Below, in pieces: positions 29,670 to 40,651 of a stretch of DNA of 64,000 nt (position 1 is its first letter; each line of letters starts with the position of its first letter). The stretch covers positions 273,882 through 337,881 of the forward strand of contig NZ_LMOJ01000022.1 of the NCBI RefSeq assembly GCF_001424165.1, read 5' to 3'. The position numbers and the translations under genes were made by a program. Below the pieces are notes generated by a model that was given only the letters and a program-made list of their open reading frames with translations, was not told where the DNA came from and did not search any database. Origin of the DNA: Massilia sp. Leaf139 (GTDB taxonomy: Bacteria; Pseudomonadota; Gammaproteobacteria; Burkholderiales; Burkholderiaceae_D).

Positions 29670-30459
29670 GTTCGGCTTCCGGTGTTCCAAGATAGGCTTC
29701 CTGTACGATCTTCGATTGCATGACTTCGCCGGGATTACCGTCGGCGACCAGGATGCCGTTGTGCAGCACGATGATACGGTCGGCCAGCTGGCGCACCACG
29801 TCCATCTTGTGCTCGACCAGCAGCACGGTCTTGTTGGCCTCGCGCTTGACCGCGTGGATCAGGTCGAGCACGACCGGCACCTCGTCCACGCTCATGCCGG
29901 CGGTCGGTTCGTCGAACATCAGGATGGCCGGTTCCAGCGCGAGCAGGATCGCCACTTCCAGCTTGCGCTGGTCGCCGTGCGAGAGGGCGCCGACGATCAT
30001 GTCGCGCTTGGCCAGCATCGCCACGCGTTCCAGGTAATGCTCGGCGCGCTCGATCAGGGCCTTGTGGCCGAACCAGACCGAAAACATGTTCAGGCCGACG
30101 CCGGCGCGGCTCTGCACGGCCAGGCGCACGTTTTCCATCACGGTCAGGTTCGGGAACAGGTTCGTGAGCTGGAAGGCGCGCCCGATGCCGAGCCGGGTGC
30201 GGCGCGCGGCGCCATGGCGGGTGACGTCGGCGCCTTTCATCAGCACGCTGCCGGAGGTCGCCGGCAGCTGGCCCGAGACCAGGTTGAAGTAGGTCGTCTT
30301 GCCGGCCCCGTTCGGGCCGACGATCACGGTCAGCGTGCCCGGATAAAAATCGGCCGTCACCGCATTCACCGCGACGTGCCCGCCGAAGCGGATGGTCAGG
30401 TCGCGCGTCGACAAGGACGGCTGCCGTGCGTTTGTCTGGGCGTTGTTCATTACGACCAT
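29662..30459 (-). CDS. livG: HAAT-family ABC ATPase (LivG-like)
   Basis: 265 aa. Walker A is GPNGAGKTT, the signature is LSHGDQRKLEVA (LivG proteins use LSYGxQRxLE, so this is a family variant), and Walker B is ILMFDEPTAGMS. The extra middle segment and the C-terminal VLHNGILVADGNPGEV are LivG features. It forms the heterodimeric motor with LivF. It starts one base after the substrate-binding protein gene ends. ATG 30450 is an alternative start. Confidence 0.94.
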   Translation of the reverse strand: MVVMNNAQTNARQPSLSTRDLTIRFGGHVAVNAVTADFYPGTLTVIVGPNGAGKTTYFNLVSGQLPATSGSVLMKGADVTRHGAARRTRLGIGRAFQLTNLFPNLTVMENVRLAVQSRAGVGLNMFSVWFGHKALIERAEHYLERVAMLAKRDMIVGALSHGDQRKLEVAILLALEPAILMFDEPTAGMSVDEVPVVLDLIHAVKREANKTVLLVEHKMDVVRQLADRIIVLHNGILVADGNPGEVMQSKIVQEAYLGTPEAEHA

Positions 30460-30460
30460 G

Positions 30461-31654
30461 TCAGCGCTTGTTCTTGACCGGCAGCGGCAGCTCGGCGGTC
30501 GGGATTTCGCGCACCAGCTCCAGCAGATCCCATTCGTTGGTCTGGTTCTTCTTGATGCGGAAGTGGTACATCGACTGCAGCGCCTGGTGGTCTTCCTTGC
30601 GGAAGCTCATCGGACCTTTCGGCGTGTCGAACTTCATGCCTTCCATGGCGGCGACCAGCTGCTCGGAATTCCCGCTGGGGACTTTCGAGAGCGCGGTGAA
30701 GACAGCGCTGGCCGCGGCGAAACCGCCGGCCGTGAACATGTCGGGCGGGGCCTTGAAGCGCTTGGTATGTTCGGCCACCAGCCAGTCGTTCATCTTGTTC
30801 TTCGGGAAGGCGTAGTAATAGTAGATGGTGCCTTCGGTGCCGGCGTAGTTCTTCCAGGTCTTCATCACCGGCAGGATGTTCCCGCCCGGCGCCAGCATGA
30901 TGCCGTGGCGCTCCGGCTTCATGTCGGCGATCTTGTTCATCGGGTTGGGGCCGGCCCAGACGATCTGCAGCACGCGCGGCTGCGGCTTGTCCTTCAGCGC
31001 GTCGAACAGGCGCTGGGTCGAGGCGGTGAAATCGGTGGTGGTCATCGGCGCGTATTCTTCGTGCACCACCTTGGCCTTGCTGCCGGTCGCCGCCAGGGCT
31101 TCCTTGCCGGCCTTGATGGCGTCGCGGCCGAAGGCATAGTCCTGGGTCAGGAAGCCGACGCTGCCGCCTTTCAGGGTGCTGGCCGCGGCCAGGGCGTCCT
31201 GCATCGAGCTGCGCGCGGTGCGGAAGATGTACTTGTTCCACTTGTCGCCGGTGATGGCATCGGCCACGGCCGGCTCGACGATCAGCACCTTCTTGTATTC
31301 CTTCGCCACCGGCAGCATGGCGATCGCCGAACCCGAGGAGGAGGTGCCGACGGCGATGTCGACCTTGTCGTCGCCATAGGCTTCGGCCAGCAGGGTGCGG
31401 CCGAGATCGGGCTTGCTCTGGTCGTCCTTGACGATGACTTTCAGCTTGCGGCCGGCGATTTCCATCTTGCCGCCGGTGAGGTATTCCAGCCCCATCATAA
31501 AGCCGGTCTCGGTTTCCTTGGCATAGGCTTCGAGCGGGCCGGTCTTGCCGGCGATGAGCGCGATCTTCAGGTCGGCGGCCAGGGCATGGGGCGCGGCGGT
31601 GGCGGCAAAGGCAAGCAGAACCGCGGCGCTGAGGGGCTTGACGAGATGGTGCAT
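30461..31654 (-). CDS. livK: periplasmic substrate-binding protein of HAAT ABC importer (LivK-like)
   Basis: 397 aa with signal peptide (cleavage after PHALA, residue 26). The mature protein begins DLKIALIAGKTGPLEAYAK, as in type I periplasmic binding proteins of the Peripla_BP_6 group, and continues with the VDIAVGTSSSGSAIAM ligand-loop region. Sequence type is nearer the broad HAAT group than E. coli LivK, so the ligand could be an aromatic or acyl compound rather than leucine. It lies 34 bp downstream of the hydrolase gene, which supports one transcript. Confidence 0.9.
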   Translation of the reverse strand: MHHLVKPLSAAVLLAFAATAAPHALAADLKIALIAGKTGPLEAYAKETETGFMMGLEYLTGGKMEIAGRKLKVIVKDDQSKPDLGRTLLAEAYGDDKVDIAVGTSSSGSAIAMLPVAKEYKKVLIVEPAVADAITGDKWNKYIFRTARSSMQDALAAASTLKGGSVGFLTQDYAFGRDAIKAGKEALAATGSKAKVVHEEYAPMTTTDFTASTQRLFDALKDKPQPRVLQIVWAGPNPMNKIADMKPERHGIMLAPGGNILPVMKTWKNYAGTEGTIYYYYAFPKNKMNDWLVAEHTKRFKAPPDMFTAGGFAAASAVFTALSKVPSGNSEQLVAAMEGMKFDTPKGPMSFRKEDHQALQSMYHFRIKKNQTNEWDLLELVREIPTAELPLPVKNKR

Positions 31655-31688
31655 GGAGTCTCCTGTAACTTATTTTAAGGAAGCCGAT

Positions 31689-32579
31689 TCAGGGTAGCGA
31701 CATCAGGAACTGGCGGATCGCTTCCCAGGCTTCGGGTTCGGTGAGCATCGGCGCGTGGCCGACGTTCGGCACTTCGGTGTACTGCATCGTGGGCGCGGCG
31801 CGCCGCATCCACGCCGCCTGTTCGGGTTCGACCAGATCCGACAGGGCGCCGCGCACCAGCAGCGTCGGGCGCTTGTGCGCGAGCCGCTTGAAGGCGAGGC
31901 GTCCGGCCAGCGAGGTCGGGCGCAGTTTACCTGTCTGCAATGCTATCGCAATACTGGGGTCGTAGCGCACTGCCAGCTGGCCCGATGCGTCGGGGGCGAA
32001 AGCGCGCCGCGCCCACTTGCCCCATTCTTCATTGGGGGCGTCGGGAAAGGCGCAGGCGTTGATCTCCTTCAGATAGGCGGCGGCATCCTCCCAGGAGGCG
32101 AGCGTGCTGCAGCGTCCCGCGTAGCCGGCGATGCGCGCCAGGCCCTTGACGGAGAGCACCGGGCCGACGTCGTTGATGACGGCGCCTGCGATGAGTTCGA
32201 TGTGGCGCACTGCCAGGGTCATGGTGATCAGGCCGCCCATCGAGGTGCCGATGAAGACGGCGCGCGCGATGCCCAGATCGTGCAGCAGCTTGACGACGTC
32301 GCCGGCGTAGACGACCGGGTTGTAGTTCGCCGGATCCGGATCGCGCGCCGAGTGGCCGCGGCCGCGCACGTCGAGCGCCAGGACGCGCCGTCCGAGGGCG
32401 GCGATGCGCGGCGCCAGCTCGTCGAAGTCGCCCGAATTGCGTGTCAGGCCGTGCAGGCAAATGACTGGCAAGCGGGCCGGCAGTGCCGCCGCATCCGCCG
32501 GCACCTGGGCCGCGTAGTCGCGCGCATACAAGTCCAGGCCGTCGGTGCTCTGGTAGCTGATGGGTGTGAAGGTGGACAC
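31689..32579 (-). CDS. alpha/beta hydrolase
   Basis: 296 aa from GTG 32579, which follows AGGATCTG; the frame stays open upstream but without a ribosome site. It has the alpha/beta fold landmarks: oxyanion motif CLHGLTRN (41-48), DVRGRGHS, nucleophile elbow GTSMGG with Ser113, a likely Asp in SDLVEP near 248 and the catalytic His in VGHAP near 273. No signal peptide, so it is cytoplasmic. The sequence type groups with ester, lactone and C-C bond hydrolases. It lies between a TonB-dependent receptor and an ABC importer, suggesting it cleaves the imported compound. Confidence 0.87.
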   Translation of the reverse strand: MSTFTPISYQSTDGLDLYARDYAAQVPADAAALPARLPVICLHGLTRNSGDFDELAPRIAALGRRVLALDVRGRGHSARDPDPANYNPVVYAGDVVKLLHDLGIARAVFIGTSMGGLITMTLAVRHIELIAGAVINDVGPVLSVKGLARIAGYAGRCSTLASWEDAAAYLKEINACAFPDAPNEEWGKWARRAFAPDASGQLAVRYDPSIAIALQTGKLRPTSLAGRLAFKRLAHKRPTLLVRGALSDLVEPEQAAWMRRAAPTMQYTEVPNVGHAPMLTEPEAWEAIRQFLMSLP

Positions 32580-32632
32580 GCTGGCAGATCCTGTTGTTCT
32601 TGTGAGGGGATGGCGGGCGAAGGAGGGCCCGT

Positions 32633-32655
32633 CCACGCCGCTTGCGGCGGCGTGG
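32633..32655 (-). terminator. hairpin between receptor and hydrolase genes
   Basis: CCACGCCGC (32633-32641) pairs with GCGGCGTGG (32647-32655) around five bases. It lies 36 bp past the receptor stop and has no T-tract, so it may attenuate rather than stop transcription into the hydrolase gene. Confidence 0.5.
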
Positions 32656-32690
32656 AGGAATGGCTACTGCTGCTCCTTACGCCCGACGGA

Positions 32691-34973
32691 TCAGAAGCGG
32701 TACTCGACCGTCGCCGACACCGTGCGCGGATTGCCGTAGAAGGCGGTCAGCGTGCCCTCGTTGCCCAGGGTCGGGAACAGGTAGCCGGCCGTCTTGTAGC
32801 GCTCGTCGCTCAGGTTCTTGCCGTGGATGCCGGCGCGGATCTTGCCGTCGGCGCGCGTCCAGATGATGCTGGCATCGTACAGTTTGTACGAATCCTGGTC
32901 GAGCAGGGACACGGTTTCGAACTGGTTGGTGGCGCCCTTGTACGAGACGCTGCCGATCAGCGAGATCTTGCCGTTGTGGCCCATGAGCGGCAGCGCGATG
33001 TCGTAGTTGGCGCGCAGGTTGCCCGAGTTGCGCGGTGTGTTCTGGAACACGCGCTGGCTGGCGACGTTCACGTTGTTGATGATGTATTCGCGGTACTCGG
33101 CGTCGATGTAGCTGTACATGCCGGCCAGGGTGAAGTCGCGCGTCAGGTTGGCCACCGCTTCGAACTCGAAGCCGCGGATCTTGGCCTTGCCGGCATTCGT
33201 GGTCACGCCGGCGAAGCTGTCGTCGCGGCCGTCGCCGTTGGTGTCGATCGCCACCGAACCCGGAATCTGCACGTCCTGGTAGTCGCTGAAGAACAGGGCG
33301 GTGTTGGTCGTGATGCGCCCACCGTTGAAGGCCGACTTCAGGCCGAGTTCGACCGTCTCGATGGTTTCCGGGCTGTAGCCGCGGCGCGCTTCCGCCACCG
33401 GCAGGCGCAAGCCGGCGATGTTAATGCGCGGATCGAAGCCGCCGCCCTTGAAGCCTTCCGAGTACGACGCGTAGACGTTGTGGTCGGCGTTGAACTTGTA
33501 GTTGACGGCCACGCGCGGGGTGAACTTCTTGTCTTCGCGCTCCAGGCCGCGCATGTCGGTGTCGACGCGGAACGGGATGGCGTTCGGGTTGCCCAGTCCC
33601 GGCGAGCCGTTCAGGCCGAGGAAGATCTGGCGGTAGATGTCGGCGCTGCGCTTGTCGACCGTGTAGCGGCCGCCCAGCGACAGGCTCAGGGCATCGGTGA
33701 AGTTGTAGCTGCCGTCGATGTAGGCGGCCCAGGCCTTGGTGCCGACGTCGCCGCTGGTGAAGGTCGAGGACGGGAATGCGCCGGCCAGGATGGTGTCGAA
33801 CTTGTTGTAGGCCTGGGCGTCGATGTAGTACACGCCGGCCACGCCCTGGATACGGTCGCCCGTATAGGTTGCGTTGAATTCCTGGCTGAACTGCTCGTTC
33901 TTGTACAGGGCCGGCACTTCCATGTCGACGACCGGCAGGGCGTCGAAGTCGATCGGCGCCCAGGACTTGTCCTTGCGGCTGGCCGTGATCGACTTGAACG
34001 AGAACTGGTCGTTGAGGCGGTATTCGATCAGCGCCGAGACGCCGTGCGCGGTGACTTCCTGCTCGTGGCCCTGGGCGCGGGTCAGGCTGGCGCGGGTGTC
34101 GAATTCGTTACCGAGGATCGGCGCGCCGCTGGTGCGGCCGACGGTCAGGCGGTGGCCGTTCTTCGGGCTCGAATCGTCTTGCGTGCCGTCGGCGGCGACG
34201 CGGATGAAGAGATCGGGCGTCGGCGTGAATTCGGCCGACAGGCGCAGCGCGTGCACGTCCTTGTCGTAGTTCTCGGCGCCGGTGTAGAGGTTCTTGCCGA
34301 AGCCGTCGCGCTTGAAGCGGGCGGCGGTGGCGCCGATGCGCAGGGTGTCGGAGACCGGGGTGCCGAGGGTGACCACGGCGTCCTTCTGGCCGTAGTTGCC
34401 GACCGTGCCGCGCAGGCGGATGTCGGTCTTCGGCCCGAGTTTCCGGGTGACGTACTTGACGGCGCCGCCGATGGTGTTGCGGCCGTACAGGGTGCCCTGC
34501 GGGCCGCGCAGCACCTCGATGCGCTCGACGTCGTAGATGTCGGCCACGGCGGCTTGCGGACGGGCCAGGTAGATGTCGTCGATGTAGATGCCGACGCCCG
34601 ATTCGAAGCCTGCCAGCGGGTCGGCCTGGCCGACGCCGCGGATGAAGGCGGTCAGCGTCGAGTTGGTGGCGCGCGAGGCTTTCAGGGTGGTGTTCGGCAG
34701 CGCCAGGGCGAGGGCGGTCACGTCGGGCACGCCCTGCTTGGAGAGCTGGTCGGCGGAAAACGCGGTGACGGACACCGGCACGTCCTGCAGGGTTTCCTCG
34801 CGGCGGCGCGCGGTGACGACGACTTTCTGGACGTCGGATGCGCTCTCGCCGTCAAGGGCGGGCGCGCCCGAGGATTGCTGGGCATGGGCGGCGCCCATGG
34901 CACCGCTGGACAGGGCCAGCAGGGCGGCGGCGCAATGGGTGACCAGTTTCTTTTTTTGTGTTGTCAGGTGCAT
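32691..34973 (-). CDS. TonB-dependent outer-membrane receptor
   Basis: 760 aa. Signal peptide to about residue 31 (AAHAQ). A TonB-box-like VQKVVVTARRREE lies at about 48-60. The plug domain (about 58-170) includes FIRGVGQ, GVGIYIDDIYLARP and VLRGPQGTLYGRNTIGG. The 22-strand barrel ends in the outer-membrane C-terminus VSATVEYRF. The plug style is that of the catabolic receptor group often found with LysR regulators and aromatic or terpenoid degradation in sphingomonads and Massilia-like bacteria, not of siderophore receptors with a Fur box. Divergent from the LysR gene. Confidence 0.93.
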   Translation of the reverse strand: MHLTTQKKKLVTHCAAALLALSSGAMGAAHAQQSSGAPALDGESASDVQKVVVTARRREETLQDVPVSVTAFSADQLSKQGVPDVTALALALPNTTLKASRATNSTLTAFIRGVGQADPLAGFESGVGIYIDDIYLARPQAAVADIYDVERIEVLRGPQGTLYGRNTIGGAVKYVTRKLGPKTDIRLRGTVGNYGQKDAVVTLGTPVSDTLRIGATAARFKRDGFGKNLYTGAENYDKDVHALRLSAEFTPTPDLFIRVAADGTQDDSSPKNGHRLTVGRTSGAPILGNEFDTRASLTRAQGHEQEVTAHGVSALIEYRLNDQFSFKSITASRKDKSWAPIDFDALPVVDMEVPALYKNEQFSQEFNATYTGDRIQGVAGVYYIDAQAYNKFDTILAGAFPSSTFTSGDVGTKAWAAYIDGSYNFTDALSLSLGGRYTVDKRSADIYRQIFLGLNGSPGLGNPNAIPFRVDTDMRGLEREDKKFTPRVAVNYKFNADHNVYASYSEGFKGGGFDPRINIAGLRLPVAEARRGYSPETIETVELGLKSAFNGGRITTNTALFFSDYQDVQIPGSVAIDTNGDGRDDSFAGVTTNAGKAKIRGFEFEAVANLTRDFTLAGMYSYIDAEYREYIINNVNVASQRVFQNTPRNSGNLRANYDIALPLMGHNGKISLIGSVSYKGATNQFETVSLLDQDSYKLYDASIIWTRADGKIRAGIHGKNLSDERYKTAGYLFPTLGNEGTLTAFYGNPRTVSATVEYRF

Positions 34974-35117
34974 CGTTGTCTCCTAATTTTTGGAAAGAAC
35001 CTATCCCGGCAGCGACTCCTTCTGCTGGGTTAGGCTCTAGGGGCATGCTTGGAATCGCACGCAAAACAGTGTGCTCCGCTTCTGTCTGGCTGAAAAGATA
35101 ACAACGCGCCCACCCCT

Positions 35118-35133
35118 TGTGCGTAATTGCACA
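35118..35133. promoter_or_regulatory. candidate LysR operator 1
   Basis: TGTGCGTAATTGCACA: an inverted repeat TGTGC/GCACA separated by six AT-rich bases. It is about 145 bp upstream of the receptor start codon and matches operator 2 in arm sequence and spacing. Confidence 0.55.
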
Positions 35134-35236
35134 GGCCGCTGCACTGTAAGGGGGCATGGTGTATGCAGGAGGAATGCTGCAAGTGCACAATTTTGGCGCC
35201 CTGAAGCATGCATATGGGAATTGATTGCGGGAGGAA

Positions 35237-35252
35237 TGTGCACTGGTGCACA
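35237..35252. promoter_or_regulatory. candidate LysR operator 2
   Basis: TGTGCACTGGTGCACA: the same TGTGC-N6-GCACA layout, here with seven-base perfect arms. It is 31 bp upstream of the LysR start codon, so it could mediate autoregulation. Confidence 0.55.
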
Positions 35253-35283
35253 ATACGCTGTATCGATAACGAACAGTGCGCCG

Positions 35284-36177
35284 ATGAATACCCTGCCCGA
35301 GTGGACCGACCTGCGATTCTTCCTCGAACTGGCGCGCGCGGGCACGCTCTCGGGCGCCTCGCGCCGGCTCGACGTCGAGCACACGACGGTGGCGCGCCGC
35401 ATCGACCGCCTGGAAAAGGAACTCGGCACCACCTTGTTCGACCGCTCGCGCGAAGGCTACGAGCTCACCGAGATGGGCCTGGCGCTGCTGCCCCATGCCG
35501 AAGCGATGGAAGGCGCGGCCCTGGCCGCGGCCGAGCAGCTGGGCGGGGCGGAAGTGGCGGCGCACGGCGTGGTGCGCCTGGGGGTGCCGGAGGTGTTCGG
35601 GGTGAAAGTGGTGGCGCCGCTGCTGGTCGGCCTGCTCGATGCGAACCCCGACCTGACAATCGACCTGCTGGCGCTGCCGAGCTTTGCCAACCTGGCCAAC
35701 CGCGAAGCGGATCTGGGCGTGATGCTCGACCCGCCGACCACCGGCCGCTACATGGTCACGCGCCTGGCCTCGTTCCGCTTCTACCTGTACGCCTCGCCAG
35801 GCTATCTCGCGCGCCATCCGCCGATCCGCCACCTGTCGGATCTGTCGCAGCACTATTTCGTCGACTACGTGCAGGATCGCCTGGCCAGCCGCGAGCTGTC
35901 CTATCTCGACGAACTCGGTTTCACGCCGCGCCGGCGCCTGTGCTGCTCCGGCATGACGGCGCAGATCGAAGCCGCCGCACTCGGCATGGGCCTGATGATG
36001 GCGCCGCCGTATGCGATCCCGCCGGACGGCAGCCTGGTGCCGGTGCTGCCCGGCTTCTTCGCCGAGCGCTCGTTCTGGCTGGCCGCGCCCACCGATCTGT
36101 ATCGCCTGCGCCGCGTGAAAGTGGTGTGGAACCTGCTGCGCGATTACGCCGACAGCCAGCCTTCGCTGTTCGTATGA
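35284..36177 (+). CDS. LysR-family transcriptional regulator
   Basis: 297 aa from ATG 35284. The winged helix-turn-helix occupies about residues 1-62 (FFLELARAGTLSGASRRLDV, TTVARRIDRLEKELGTTLFDR). The effector domain follows. Divergent orientation to the TonB receptor/hydrolase/ABC block and the palindromes in the shared gap suggest it controls that block. Its stop overlaps the start of the acetyltransferase gene, so those two are co-translated. The effector is unknown. Confidence 0.93.
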   Translation: MNTLPEWTDLRFFLELARAGTLSGASRRLDVEHTTVARRIDRLEKELGTTLFDRSREGYELTEMGLALLPHAEAMEGAALAAAEQLGGAEVAAHGVVRLGVPEVFGVKVVAPLLVGLLDANPDLTIDLLALPSFANLANREADLGVMLDPPTTGRYMVTRLASFRFYLYASPGYLARHPPIRHLSDLSQHYFVDYVQDRLASRELSYLDELGFTPRRRLCCSGMTAQIEAAALGMGLMMAPPYAIPPDGSLVPVLPGFFAERSFWLAAPTDLYRLRRVKVVWNLLRDYADSQPSLFV

Positions 36178-36695
36178 GCGCGGTCGTGGTCAGGCCTTTC
36201 ATGCCGGCCGATGCGGATCGGGTCAACGCCGTCGCGCGCGCCGCTTTTGCCCAGTACGAAGGACAGTATGAAGACTGGCCGAGCTTCATCGAGGGCATCG
36301 GGCGGATGGCGGAGCTGGCCGCGGGCGGGGATCTGTTCGTGGCCGAATCCGGCGGCGCGATCCTGGGCGCGGTAGTGCATGTGGGGCCGGGGCGGCCGCG
36401 CAGCGCGATCTTTCCCGATGCATGGTCGGTGATCCGGATGCTGGTGGTCGATCCCGCCGCGCGCGGGCACGGTGTCGGGCGGCGGCTGGTCGCAGCCTGC
36501 CTGGAGAGTGCGCGCGACGCGGGGGCGCCTACCGTGGGGCTGCATACGAGTCCCGTGATGGAATCTGCGCTGCGGATGTACCTGCGGATCGGGTTCCGGT
36601 GGGATTGCGAGCTGGCGCCGATTCGCGGGGTTCCTTACGGTCGCTATGTGTTGCCGGCAGCGGGAATCGGCGCAGCGCTGGTGCTCCTGACGTAG
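36174..36695 (+). CDS. GNAT-family N-acetyltransferase
   Basis: 173 aa. The ATG overlaps the LysR stop (ATGA). The acetyl-CoA loop is VDPAARGHGVGRRLV (motif A), preceded by the WSVIRMLVV strand and followed by GAPTVGLHTSP and a Tyr-containing helix (ALRMYLRIGF), a typical GNAT layout. Substrate unknown. Coupling to LysR could mean it modifies a compound of the same regulon, but GNAT genes often neighbour regulators without a shared function. Confidence 0.88.
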   Translation: MSAVVVRPFMPADADRVNAVARAAFAQYEGQYEDWPSFIEGIGRMAELAAGGDLFVAESGGAILGAVVHVGPGRPRSAIFPDAWSVIRMLVVDPAARGHGVGRRLVAACLESARDAGAPTVGLHTSPVMESALRMYLRIGFRWDCELAPIRGVPYGRYVLPAAGIGAALVLLT

Positions 36696-36834
36696 GGTGG
36701 GCATGCCCACGCGTTCGTGCGTTTGCATACCACCACGGCATCGCTTGCCGTAACCCCGATCCAACCCTGTACCGCGTGGGGTCATGGAGGCCAATAGCCG
36801 CCATGACGGCTTTTCTTCGGAGAGCCCACCCTAC
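36692..36834. repeat. REP doublet (REPIN) with GGCCAATAGCC palindrome
   Basis: It begins GTAGGGTGGGCATGCCCAC at 36692 and ends with the inverted CCCACCCTAC at 36834. Between them (36781-36807) lies a long palindrome GTCATGG...CCATGAC with core GGCCAATAGCC followed by ACGGC. It sits between convergent gene ends. Confidence 0.75.
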
Positions 36835-36846
36835 GACCCCCAAGAC

Positions 36847-37980
36847 TCACCCCTTGAACGGATTCCGCTCGTTCAATTCGCTCATGTACTCGTCGATCCC
36901 ACCCGCCTCGCGTTCGAGGAAGCGTTCGATCGCGTCGGCGAACGAGGGATGCGCCAGCCAGTGCGCCGAGAAGGTGCGGGTCGGCAGGAAGCCGCGCGCC
37001 ATCTTGTGTTCACCCTGGGCGCCGCCCTCGAAGGTCTTGATGCCCTGTTCGATGCAGAACTCGAGCGGCTGGTAGTAAGCCGCCTCGAAATGCAGGCAGG
37101 GTACGTGTTCCAGTTCGCCCCAGTAGCGGCCGTAGAGCGTGTCGGCCGTATGGATCACGAGCGAGGCGGCGATCGGGCGGCCGTCGCGCTCGGCGATCAC
37201 GAGCAGGATGTTCTCGGGCATGGTGCGGCCGATGCGGCGGAAGAAATCCAGGTTCAGGTAGGGCGTCGAATAATGCGCGGCATAGGTGTGGCGGTAGCAG
37301 CGGTTGAACAGCTTCCAGTCGGCGTCCGTGACGTCGGCGCCGCGCACGCGGCGCATGACGACGCCGGCTTCCCGCACCTTGCGCCGCTCGGCGCGGATGT
37401 TCTTGCGCTTCTTCTGCTCCAGCGTGGCCAGGAACTCGTCGAAGCTGGCATAGCCGGGGTTCAGCCAATGGAACTGCACGCCGCTGCGCAGCAGGAAGCC
37501 GGCCTCCTGCAGCTGGCGCGCGTGCGCCTCGGGCGGGAACAGGATGTGGGTCGAGGACACCTCGGTGGCGCGCTGGGTCGCCTGCAGCACGTCGATCAAG
37601 GCCGCGCGCGCCGCCTCGTCGACGGCCAGGAGACGCGGGCCCGCCACCGGCGTGAACGGGATCGCCGCCAGCAGCTTCGGGTAGTACGCGAGTCCGTGGC
37701 GCTGGTAAGCGTCGGCCCAGGCCCAGTCGAACACGTATTCGCCGTAGGAATGGCCTTTCACGTACAGGGGCAGGGCGGCGGCGAACGTGTCGCCGTCGTA
37801 GAGCGCGATGTACTGCGGCTGCCAGCCGGTCTCGGGCGCGGCGCTGCCGGATTCGTGCAGGGCGTGCAGGAAGGCGTAGGAAAGAAACGGGTTGGCTTCT
37901 TCCTGCTGTGCCAGCAAGCCATCCCAGGCGGATTGCCCGATCTCGGACAAGGATGAAACGATATGCGTGCGATAATTCAA
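36847..37980 (-). CDS. DUF482/FemAB-like N-acyltransferase
   Basis: About 377 aa. No ATG or GTG fits the conserved start; TTG 37980 (LNYRTHIVSSLSEI) after AAAGGCAA is the best choice. The protein matches the DUF482 group, GNAT-fold relatives of FemAB transferases sometimes called peptidogalycan biosynthesis proteins. Landmarks are NPFLSYAFLHALEE-like NPFLSYAFLHAL, LPLYVKGHSYGEYVFDWAWA, QKKRKNIRAERRKV, YLNLDFFRRIG and FEGGAQGEHK. It probably transfers an aminoacyl or acyl group to an amine. It is divergent from nadE. Confidence 0.8.
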   Translation of the reverse strand: MNYRTHIVSSLSEIGQSAWDGLLAQQEEANPFLSYAFLHALHESGSAAPETGWQPQYIALYDGDTFAAALPLYVKGHSYGEYVFDWAWADAYQRHGLAYYPKLLAAIPFTPVAGPRLLAVDEAARAALIDVLQATQRATEVSSTHILFPPEAHARQLQEAGFLLRSGVQFHWLNPGYASFDEFLATLEQKKRKNIRAERRKVREAGVVMRRVRGADVTDADWKLFNRCYRHTYAAHYSTPYLNLDFFRRIGRTMPENILLVIAERDGRPIAASLVIHTADTLYGRYWGELEHVPCLHFEAAYYQPLEFCIEQGIKTFEGGAQGEHKMARGFLPTRTFSAHWLAHPSFADAIERFLEREAGGIDEYMSELNERNPFKG

Positions 37981-38067
37981 AATTGCCTTTACACCTAAAA
38001 GAAGTGGTTCCGGAGACCGGCGCGGCAAGCTGGCGCTCCGCACTTCCCGCCTGCGAAAGACATCAGA

Positions 38068-40489
<2,422 letters not shown>

Positions 40490-40513
40490 TCACGAACAAA
40501 GGGGACGCCGACC

Positions 40514-40625
40514 GTAGGGTGGACGGGTCTCCCGTCCACGCGGTGATAGGCAGGGGCTCCGATATGGTGCCGGTTGATCTCGCTGCCAACGATCACAGCG
40601 TGGACGGCAGAGCCGTCCACCCTAC
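40514..40625. repeat. REP doublet (REPIN) between glnB and TRIC gene
   Basis: A 112-bp element with inverted ends: GTAGGGTGGACGGG at the left and CCGTCCACCCTAC at the right. Each end is a hairpin (GTGGACGGG/CCCGTCCAC and GTGGACGGC/GCCGTCCAC). It occupies most of the gap between convergent genes. Confidence 0.8.
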
Positions 40626-40651
40626 ATCGAGCCTTCGGGCCGATCGGACAT

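Larger units (their letters stand above)
34974..35283. promoter_or_regulatory. divergent control region, TonB receptor / LysR gene
   Basis: 310 bp, noticeably less GC-rich than the genes. It contains two 16-bp palindromes of the form TGTGC-N6-GCACA (35118-35133 and 35237-35252) and a partial site, TGCAAGTGCACA, near 35177-35190. LysR regulators normally bind one or more such inverted repeats between their gene and the target. No coding region is apparent. Confidence 0.65.

Noticed and set aside
31755..35033. A 1092-codon plus-strand open frame across the hydrolase and TonB receptor genes
   Set aside because: Antisense shadow; composition is Val/Ala/Arg/Gly/Asp with no motif, and it runs over two real genes and their gap.
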